The notes below the pieces were generated by a model, which was not told where the DNA came from, searched no databases, and saw only the letters and a list, made by a program, of their open reading frames with translations. Shown in pieces: positions 56,256 through 64,000 of a stretch of 64,000 bases of DNA (the first letter of the stretch is position 1; the number at the start of each line of letters is the position of its first letter). Made by a program: the position numbers and the translations under genes. The stretch is from Brassica napus (lineage: Eukaryota; Streptophyta; Magnoliopsida; Brassicales; Brassicaceae): NCBI RefSeq assembly GCF_020379485.1, contig NC_063444.1, positions 6,644,652-6,708,651 of the forward strand, read 5' to 3'.

Positions 56256-56938
56256 CTACATAGGAAGTTTGCGACAGTAACAATGGTTAAAAAGACAAGC
56301 ATAAGCTACTTCGCCTTTTGCCTTGCAATAGTCAATGCAAGCAGCCACACCACAGTTGGAGTTGGTATCATCCGATAACACCGCTCGTCTTTTAGAGGGG
56401 CACTGACAAACACCCCTTATACACTGGACGTATTCTGTTCGTATTATTGCCTTTGGACACCGGATTCCATTGCAATCAGCGTTCGTCTTGCAAGTTTTTT
56501 CATCTCGTGCCATACTCGGTGTACCCAGGGCGGACCTAGGTGAGAAGGGGGTGTGGTACAGGCCCCACACTGATTTTTACTCTCTCAGGTTAAAAACACG
56601 CATATTAAAAAAATCATTGTTTTGTCTAGAAAATATCATTAAAAATATAAATTAATGTTATTCAACCAATTACAAAATAGATTATCAAATATGATTGGTT
56701 GCACAGTTTTTAATAAAGTAAAAAGATGCCTAGAAAAATAAAAATATCTTATATATTAGAACATCAAAATTCTTTAAAACATCTTACATTTAGGAACATA
56801 GATAGTAATTTTTTGTTTAATAACTAACCTAAATTTATTAACAAACCCCTAATCTATATATAAGTTACACTATGTGCTCCATACTATGTAAATTTCTCAG
56901 TCCGCCCCTGCATGTACCTGTACACAATTATGTATATT

Positions 56939-56971
<33 letters not shown>

Positions 56972-57085
56972 TTTGTGGATGATGAGGAATATGAAGATAA
57001 CCGAAAAGTAGAAAATATTAATTTTGTTTAACTCACATGTTGAAACAAGTAGAATAGCTATGACTATCAAAGTTGGTTCCTCCAT
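56256..57085 (-). pseudogene. Defensin-like cysteine-rich secreted protein gene interrupted by a hAT MITE
   Basis: Exon 1 (57037-57085) encodes a hydrophobic signal peptide start, MEEPTLIVIAILLVST, with donor GTGAGT. The intron holds an (AT)n tract (56943-56970). Exon 2 begins at acceptor ACAG/GTAC (56917) and, after a 385-bp transposon, resumes at 56525 and ends with TAG at 56256. The mature part carries twelve cysteines in two similar six-cysteine modules, each ending Cys-X-Cys (VCQC; HCYC), instead of the usual eight-cysteine single domain. Such proteins are small secreted defence or signalling peptides. Splicing into the original acceptor runs into transposon stops, so the gene is probably inactive unless another splice site is used. 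The position matches the DEFL genes At4g17713/At4g17718. Confidence 0.75.
56526..56910. mobile_element. hAT-type MITE inside exon 2 of the defensin-like gene
   Basis: 385 bp with hAT ends: CAGGGCGGACCTAGG at the left and, reversed from the right, CAGGGGCGGACTGAG. Flanking 8-mers GGTGTACC (56518-56525) and CATGTACC (56911-56918) match at 6 of 8. No coding capacity. Confidence 0.82.
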
Positions 57086-59615
57086 TTTTGTTGTGTTTAG
57101 GTTATTTTCTTGTTGTAAAATTAAAATGATGTGTTTGGAGAGTATTTATAATTGTGAAAATACAAGTCATTTTTTTTACCATTAACTTTTTTTTTTCACT
57201 TGACAACAATATACATTATTTAGTAGCTCAAGCTTTCTTCTGTGAGAGGCCGAAATTTACATTTATTCTTAGCTATTTTTTTAAAAAAATATTACATCAA
57301 TCTTAATTTAAAGAAGCTTTAATGTTTAAATCATATCCTTTGGAAAGAGTATCAATATACAATATATATTATTTTGAGATTATTTCTTAAGAATATCCTA
57401 TATATTAATTGAGAAACATTTGAAAAGTTGTAACCTCAAGTTTGTATTAATTAAAAAAGAGTCTTTCTTATGTGTCACTTAATTAAAATGTCAATTTTGC
57501 TTACTTGGCGGTTTGAGAATCAATTGAGAATTTTGTTAGTCCAAAATTAAATTGCTAGAAAATGTTATATTATATAGTATGTTCATTATGGATTATTTAT
57601 TGATAAAATTGAAATTTATTATATATTATTTCCTTAAATAAAACATACGGAATTACCTAATGTGATTAAGATATATATGAAAATTAATGATTTTAAATAA
57701 TAAAGATTTGCTTACAATCTAATTACTTTTTTAATATTTTTGTTTAATTATTTATTATTAAATAAATTACACAATTACATTAATCATATAATAAAAATTT
57801 AGATTTTTTGTATATGTTGTATTTTGAATTTTTCAAAACGAGTATAAACTGCTAAAACTGTTAAAAGTCTCACATAAATTTTGTGATCAAAGTTAAAAAA
57901 AAATTTTCTATAATAATATACAATGATTATAAAATCATATGAACAAATAATTTTTATTTAATAGGTGTTTATGTTAATATATATTTCATATCGTATAAAT
58001 TAAATTATACATCATATGGAAATACATACTTATATTTTGATATTTTCATTGAACATATATTGAAAAATTAATATTTAATTTTGAAATCTTCATTGTTTTT
58101 TTTTAAATGATTATAAATTATTGAAACCACTAAACATTTCACATTAAAAAAAATTCTCTTTTCTTTTTTTGAAAAAGGGCTTTTACATTAAAAAAAATTC
58201 TTTAGTGTTAAATTTGGTTAAAAAAATATGCAAATAATCATATAATCATCTGAGTAGAAACCTCATTTAATAAATATCCATATTAAAAATATATTATATA
58301 TCTATGTTAATATCATTTAAATTTAATTATATATTATATACGATATATAATATTAATTGTTTTGATTTATTTACCCTAAAATTGTAAATAAATAAGAGCG
58401 GTCGTTTGATTTATATGTGTACACCAATTTATTACATAATAGTAACTTATTTCTTAGTTATTTGATATATAATTATTATTTTATTATTTTATAATATGCA
58501 AAATACATAAAAGTAATAAATATAAAATATTTCTCCTTCACAAGGCACATATCTTAATCTAATTATATATCTCTTTAATAATTTTAAATCTTAAATATTT
58601 TTTAAATCTCATGCCAAAACAAAAGAACGAAATGAGAATAAACTCAAAAATTAATATTTATATCGAGCAATAATCAAAATGAAAAAACAATATAAAAATA
58701 AAAAAATATTGAAGATAGATAGTATTGGCACGTGAACGTGAACGTAAACTTCTTATAACCATAATTAACTTTTAAATTGGTAAATAATGATATAACACCA
58801 AGTTGACATAGTTTCATTGTAACCAAATAGTATGCCTGAGATTCTTTGGCCTAAACGTTAGGTTCTTATGCGATAAATAATTTTTGACATAAAATATTTT
58901 TAAAAATGGAATCAGTTCACCAGTAAACAAATTATGTAATTAACAAAAAAAAATTTAAATTGTTTAAGGGTCAAAAATATTAATTCGATCAAAAATATAA
59001 ATTTTATTTTTCCATACGATATTTCTTAAATAACTTTCAAATAAATTTACCTTTTGCGCATGTCTTTTCCTAGTAAATAAATAATTCGTTGTAAATTTGA
59101 TTTAATTAATTCGGTAACCAAATTATCGTAAAAAAAAAAAAATATCGGTTACCAAATAATTAATTCTTGTGGCGACTACTGGTAGAGCTCACAGTTTCTT
59201 GAGTGGCATGTGGAGCGCTGTAACAAATTTCATTCGCTTTTCTTTAGACCTTTTTACTTGAGGTATTAAGTTTGTGTTTCTCGTATTATGGCAGAACACT
59301 GGAGATGTCGGTTAAAAAAAACAGATCGATTGTTATATTGGTTGACTTCAATTTTAATTTTATTTCGGTTTAAGTCTCAACCCTTGTTTCTTCACCAGTT
59401 CTTTTTTTGCACTAAGGAAAACTTTTAAGAAAAACAAGGACTACAAAATTGTTTTTTTTTTCCCAGGTCTAAGTACCAAACCAAACCATGAATCCAATGT
59501 TGCAAGAACACATGTCTTGGTCCTAAATAACAAGTTCCATCTCCAGGAGGGATTTGGCTCCAAGTATTACAGTATACAACAAGAATCGGAAAGGTCCTTC
59601 ACTTGCCTGCATAGC
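57086..59615. other. AT-rich intergenic DNA
   Basis: About 2.5 kb without a gene. It contains micro-insertions at 58141-58201 and 59111-59157. The 3' flank of the BPL1-like gene lies at its right end. Confidence 0.55.
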
Positions 59616-61175
59616 TTAAGGTAGAGCCGGAGCCACAGGTGGAGGAGGAGCTTGCTGCACCTGCGGGGACTCCTGATGTTCAGAATTTTTCTTTGCTTCA
59701 GGAGATTCAGAGAATTTCGATTCTTCTCCCTCTGATGACGCCGCCGCCGCCTTTGGTGACTCAGACAAGTGAACTCTAGCAAACTCATCAACCACTTTCC
59801 TCTTGTCTTCTTCCTCAGCCAACCCAACTTTCTCTTTCGCCATCTGTCCAACTTCCTCCGCGGCTTTAGCCACTTTGCTGAAAGCTCCGGTGACCCACGT
59901 GGCTCCCGTGAGAACGTACCTGTTCTTCATGATAGCCGAACCTGCGTTGCTCACCGTCTGCTCCGCTGCGGCGATGGCTGATTTGGTTTTCTCGGAGACT
60001 TGGTACTTGTGATCGACTTCCCTGACTTTCTCCCCCACCGCGACGGTTCCCGTGTTGATCTTGTCGGTGAAACCGATCTTCTTGTCGAGAGACGCGACTC
60101 TGGCTGACGCAGTGGATGTTAGCTGGTGCTTCTCGTCGACGCTCTTGGCTTTGGCGATGGCGTCTTTGCCGAGGATGAATCCCTTTGCGAGCATGCTGCT
60201 GACAACGTCTTCGGCTTTTCGAAACACGGATGCACGGGGAGATTTGCTGCTGTCCTCCTTGGGTTCCTATAGAGGGAGAGGTAAGTGTCTGCATCTCAAG
60301 AGATGATGATGATGATGAAGTAAAGAGATTACCAAGGAAGATAAAGCCTCAGGGGATAGTTGGTAATCAGGGGCCATAGTGACAATGACTGAAGAATCAA
60401 CGATCGTTGCTCCCTGAAAGAATCTCATAAATACTTAAAAGGAAGTGATAGAGGGTGAGAAATGAGTAAAGAAATACCGAGAGAAGAACAGCAGTTTCAG
60501 CTCCTTGTAGATCCTTGAAAGTGACATATGCCAGCTTAGACCTTTCTGTCTCGCTGTGCATCTCAAGGTAGAGAATGTCGCCGGAAAAGGAAAAGAACTC
60601 CTTGAGGTCTCGCTCGGTGGCTCCTAGAGATACATTGCTCACTTTTACACTCGTCATCTGCAATAAGAAAAGATGCAATCTCGTGAGACTTAACAGCTAA
60701 ATCACAACATAGGCTTTAAATCATTACTAGTTCGATTCCACATTTTGTCATTCCTTATCGCCTAAACAAAGACTACACTACACAACTCTTTCTTCACAAT
60801 TGGCATTATCGTATTATCAATAAAAGTAAGTCAAAGTTTAAAACTTTGAGCACACTGAAACAATACCCTTTTCAAATGCTGCTCAAATCATATAAAACTA
60901 AGGACTAATAATAAATCTCGTTAAAAAAAGCTAATCTTTCTGTCTCACACTAATCCTTTGACATGAATCGCGTTCTCAAGATAATGACTGCAAATCGAAA
61001 TGATCTAACACCATTTTCGCACAAATATTTACGGGATAATGATCACAAACAGATCTGTACGAATCATCTTCCTTAACAGCAAAAGTAACCATCGATCTTG
61101 TCGGGAGAAAATTAAACGAAAAGCAACTCGTTTCGAACAGAGAGAGACGGGAGGGTAAGAGAGACTTACGGACAT
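59616..61175 (-). CDS. BPL1: ACD11-binding-partner family RRM protein, BPL1-like
   Basis: Member of the BPA1/BPL family, RRM proteins that bind the sphingolipid transfer protein ACD11 and modulate cell death and immunity. Four exons on the minus strand: 61170-61175 (ATGTCC only), 60478-60657, 60333-60413 and 59616-60266, all with GT/AG borders and phase 0, giving 305 residues. The RRM covers about residues 4-75 (VKVSNVSLGATERDLKEFFS, then GDILYLEM and KLAYVTFKD). A long C-terminal alpha-helical region (KAEDVVSSMLAKGFILGKDA onward) and a Pro/Glu-rich tail ending APPPPVAPALP follow. The first exon carries only two codons, so ATG at 60657 is an alternative start. It is divergent from the SYP23-like gene and syntenic with At4g17720. 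Confidence 0.9.
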
Positions 61176-61353
61176 GGTGGAAATCGATCGACGCGGTCCG
61201 AGACGGAACTTTTTGCTGTTTCACCTCACGAACAAAGTTTGAAACAAAGACGAAAATTCAAAGGAAAGGAAAAAAAATCTTTGGAAGCGGATTTGTGGAG
61301 AAAGGAAAGCGGTCCCCACCTAGGAAAAACGGACGAGAAGTCTTCGGATTTGC

Positions 61354-61392
61354 CACGTGCTTTTGTCGGGATGCAATGCAGTTTCCCACGTG
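61354..61392. promoter_or_regulatory. Pair of G-box / ABRE-like sites
   Basis: CACGTG at 61354-61359 (GCCACGTGCT) and 61387-61392 (CCCACGTGGC), 33 bases apart and about 200 bases upstream of the BPL1-like start, in the 1.04-kb divergent promoter shared with the syntaxin gene. Such palindromes bind bZIP/bHLH factors. Function is inferred from sequence only. Confidence 0.55.
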
Positions 61393-62064
61393 GCAAGGTA
61401 AATTACGTTTGAAAATAATCAGATTCGCTTGAAGACGTGTGAATGAATTGCACACAACGAAATACAGATTTATTTTTGTTTAAACTTAAATAAATATCAA
61501 CAGTTTAGTTATTACGTATAAAACTTATTTTACTGTTTGACCCATTTTTGCACGTAAAGGTGAGATTTAATTTAATGAATTAATTAATTATATTGAGATT
61601 TAATTAATTAATTAAATAATTTTTGATCCTAACCTTAAATTTAGACTCAAATGAAGCTTTTCTTGTAAAAATATTGTATGAAATTATTATTTTATAGTTT
61701 AGTCCTCTAATTGCTGCATTAATAATTAGTAATGGACAAAATCAACTAACAACGTGGCGAAATCACTCTTTTCACCAGTGTGTATTATCCACGCGTCTCG
61801 AGCTCAGAGTATCCTTCACATCGTAAGAGCATCTTGTATTCGAGAGTAGACTATAAGATAAGATTCTTATCATAAACACACCCGTACTTTTGCCCCTAAC
61901 ATTCATACCCTCTTTCATAATAAACCTGGAGGAGGATATACTTGTAAGATTCTAAACTAACAAGTCACTTTCAGAATATTACAGAAAAAAGTAAGGATTA
62001 AAACTGAGATTACAAAAAAGAAAGGTAATACACTTTTTCATTCATACAGCTAATGTGACACCCA

Positions 62065-62212
62065 CACGCTTTTCTCAATCTCTCTCTCTCTCCGGGATTC
62101 ACGCTTTTCTCAATCTCACTGTCGGAGAGAGAGAGAGAGAATCTCGCCGCCGAATCGATAATCACCGTCGAAAAAGGAAGAGACTTTCGTGGAGAGAGAG
62201 AGAGAGAGAGAG
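62065..62212 (+). promoter_or_regulatory. 5' UTR of the syntaxin gene with opposed CT and GA tracts
   Basis: A CT tract (about 62078-62090) and a GA tract (62124-62141) can pair, and a second GA tract (62192-62212) runs directly into the ATG at 62213. The sequence CACGCTTTTCTCAATCTC is present twice (about 62066 and 62100). Confidence 0.5.
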
Positions 62213-63524
62213 ATGAGTTTTCAAGATTTAGAGGCGGGGAGAGGAAGATCATTAGCTTCTTCAAGGAACACCAATGGTGGAGGAGAAGGAGGAGGAGGAG
62301 GTAGACAAGACACGACGCAAGCCGTAGCTTCCGGTATTTTTCAGATCAACACGAGCGTCTCCAGCTTCCAACGACTCGTCAACACTCTCGGTACTCCCAA
62401 AGACACCCCCGAGCTCCGAGATAAGCTGTAAGATGATTACTCTAAAGTTGTCTCCTTTTGTCTGAGTTGGCATTGTTTCTAAATTCAGTTGTGTGAAAGA
62501 CACAGCAGCTAAACTTAAAGAAGCTAGTGAAACTGATCATCAGAGAGGTGTCAATGTGAGTGACTTTATGCTTTCTTCTGATGTTGGTATCTGAATTTTG
62601 ATTGGTTTGTTTTATACTTTTTGGTGTGTTTAGCAAAAGAAGAAGATTGTTGATGCTAAGCTTGCAAAAGACTTTCAATCTGTATTGAAAGAGTTTCAAA
62701 AGGCTCAGCGTCTCGCTGCTGAAAGAGAAACCGTTTATGCTCCTCTTGTCACCAGACCATCTCCTCCATCTAGGTAAAAAATACTCATCGTGAAGAATCC
62801 AAAATGGTTTGTGTTTGTGGTTTTTTATATTCTGATTACTTGGCTTTGTAAATATAGCTATACAGCCAGTGAGATAGATGTGAATGCAGATAAGCATCAA
62901 GAGCAGCGTGCGCTTCTTGTGGAATCAAAAAGGTAATGTTTATACAGACAAAAGTATGAGATGGTTTATCTTTTGATTGGTTTTGTTGTTGTTGTTGCAG
63001 ACAAGAACTTGTACTGTTGGACAATGAGATTGCGTTTAATGATGCTGTTATAGAGGAAAGAGAGCAAGGGATAGAAGAAATCCAGCAGCAGATTGGCGAG
63101 GTGCATGAGATCTTCAAAGACTTGGCAGTGTTGGTACATGATCAAGGAACCATGATTGGTAAAACTGATTCATACTAAAACTTTCACTTGTGTCCTCATA
63201 TTTTTAAATCTAACACCTCTTCTTTTGTACGCAGATGATATCAGTACTCACATCGATAACTCCCACGCTGCAACTGCACTAGGAAAATCTCATCTCGCAA
63301 AAGCCTCAAAGACACAAAGATCGAATTCTTCCCTGGTAAAAAAACTATCCAAGCTTTTGATCATATACCATAAATGTGTTTTTTTTTTTTTTGAGGATAT
63401 AGGATGATGATAAGAGCAAACCTATAAACTTCTTCTTGCCATTTGTTTTCCCTTGCAGACGTGCTTGCTCTTGGTGATTTTTGGTATCGTGCTCCTGATT
63501 GTTATTATAGTGCTCGCGGTTTGA
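62213..63524 (+). CDS. SYP23: Vacuolar/prevacuolar Qa-SNARE syntaxin, SYP23/SYP22-like
   Basis: SNARE of the SYP2 group that drives membrane fusion at the vacuole and prevacuolar compartment. Seven exons: 62213-62427, 62489-62555, 62634-62773, 62858-62932, 63001-63158, 63235-63335, 63459-63524, all GT/AG and in phase, giving 273 residues. The N-terminus [14 protein letters not shown] and [16 protein letters not shown] favour SYP23. The Habc helices span about residues 40-145, the SNARE motif runs from [16 protein letters not shown] to the HIDN region with the zero-layer Gln in LVHDQG, and a transmembrane anchor ([20 protein letters not shown]) closes the protein. Exon 2 starts [13 protein letters not shown], about ten residues shorter than I recall for SYP22/23 there. 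A GAG acceptor at about 62466 would add nine residues in frame but is a poorer site. Confidence 0.9.
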
Positions 63525-64000
63525 TTTTCCAGAACTCTTGAAAGCATGAAAAGAGTGCTTCATCATCATTCAACAAACTGTTGGATTGTTGGTCTTTTGT
63601 CTCTTGTTATTGAGTATATAGAGTAGTTCCCTTTGGTTTGGTTTGTGGGTGTTGGGTTTTGTAAGAAAGTGTTACTGCTTTGTTGTCTCTTCTGTTGAAG
63701 ACCAGAGTGAATCATAAAACTGAAATCTTCTATTTGTGTTTTTTTCTTTAAGATGAAATTCTTAGTTTCGATTAGCTGACCATGAAGCTAAGTGAATCGT
63801 ATAACCAACGACAAAGGTCGTGCAGAACGAAGTATGCACAATTAAAATTCATCTCAGTTGCTGTAGCATTGCTTCCATCAGTATCATATATATCCACAAA
63901 GTTCTGTTCACTTTCTATTATGTAAATGAAGATTTCTGCACAAAGTTTAAAACTTTTTTTATACAAAAGAGACTTAATAAAATAAAATAAAACCTCTTAG
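63525..64000. other. 3' UTR of the syntaxin gene and downstream flank
   Basis: T-rich 3' UTR to about 63720, then AT-rich sequence. A weak 64-codon minus-strand frame (63772-63966) resembles nothing known and may be the 3' flank of a convergent neighbour outside the window. Confidence 0.5.

Noticed and set aside
59866..60294. 142-codon minus-strand frame overlapping the BPL1-like last exon
   Set aside because: Shadow frame of the real coding exon, with Arg/Gln/His-rich product and no support.
63772..63966. 64-codon minus-strand frame at the window edge as the end of a neighbouring gene
   Set aside because: No family similarity seen and the sequence looks like UTR. The expected downstream neighbour cannot be confirmed from this much sequence.
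1..64000. tRNA or rRNA genes
   Set aside because: No cloverleaf-like A and B box pairs or rRNA-like stretches were noticed by eye. The only tRNA-like matches are retrotransposon primer sites. A tRNAscan run would settle it.

Overview
This is a plant nuclear window, almost certainly from a Brassicaceae genome. Five host genes can be read with their introns: a single-exon class III peroxidase (29152-30195, +), a KANADI-type GARP regulator (31452-34064, -), a cysteine-rich defensin-like gene broken by a transposon (56256-57085, -), an ACD11-binding-partner-like RRM protein (59616-61175, -) and a vacuolar Qa-SNARE/syntaxin (62213-63524, +). From memory, their order and identities match the Arabidopsis thaliana At4g17690 (PER41), At4g17695 (KAN3), At4g17713/17718 (DEFL), At4g17720 (BPL1), At4g17730 (SYP23) segment. 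The orthology is inferred, not searched.

Layout. 1-5990: a young, apparently intact Ty1/copia element (Copia-A) with near-identical LTRs and one 1368-residue gag-pol frame. 6229-15807: scattered exon-like pieces of an unrecognised plus-strand host gene with in-frame stops. It is split by a gag-only LTR element (Copia-B, 6774-13207, TSD GTTTC) and carries old minus-oriented retroelement debris at 13700-15470. 15980-17350: an AT-rich block with a GC-rich core, possibly an LTR. 18300-27000: exon-like pieces of another unrecognised gene on the minus strand, split by a decayed copia (Copia-C, 19430-26683, TSD ATTCT). 29-34 kb: the peroxidase and KANADI genes. 34920-40349: a decayed copia (Copia-D, TSD GATTT) related to Copia-B. 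40.3-51.1 kb: AT-rich repeat land with a hAT-like element, three palindromic Mutator-like MITEs full of telomere-like repeats, and a captured fragment of an NADP-malate dehydrogenase gene. 51104-55752: a fourth decayed copia (Copia-E). 56-64 kb: the defensin-like, BPL1-like and SYP23-like genes.

The host genes are ordinary but have been edited by transposons. A small hAT MITE with an exact 8-bp target duplication sits at the peroxidase stop codon and supplies its last ~21 residues. Another hAT MITE lies just inside exon 2 of the defensin-like gene and probably disrupts it. A recurring structure that ordinary feature types do not cover is a set of 17-47-bp A-rich micro-insertions, most of them between exact 8-17-bp direct repeats, at eight places. 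They look like extremely truncated retroposition events. No tRNA, rRNA, CRISPR or bacterial-type features were seen.
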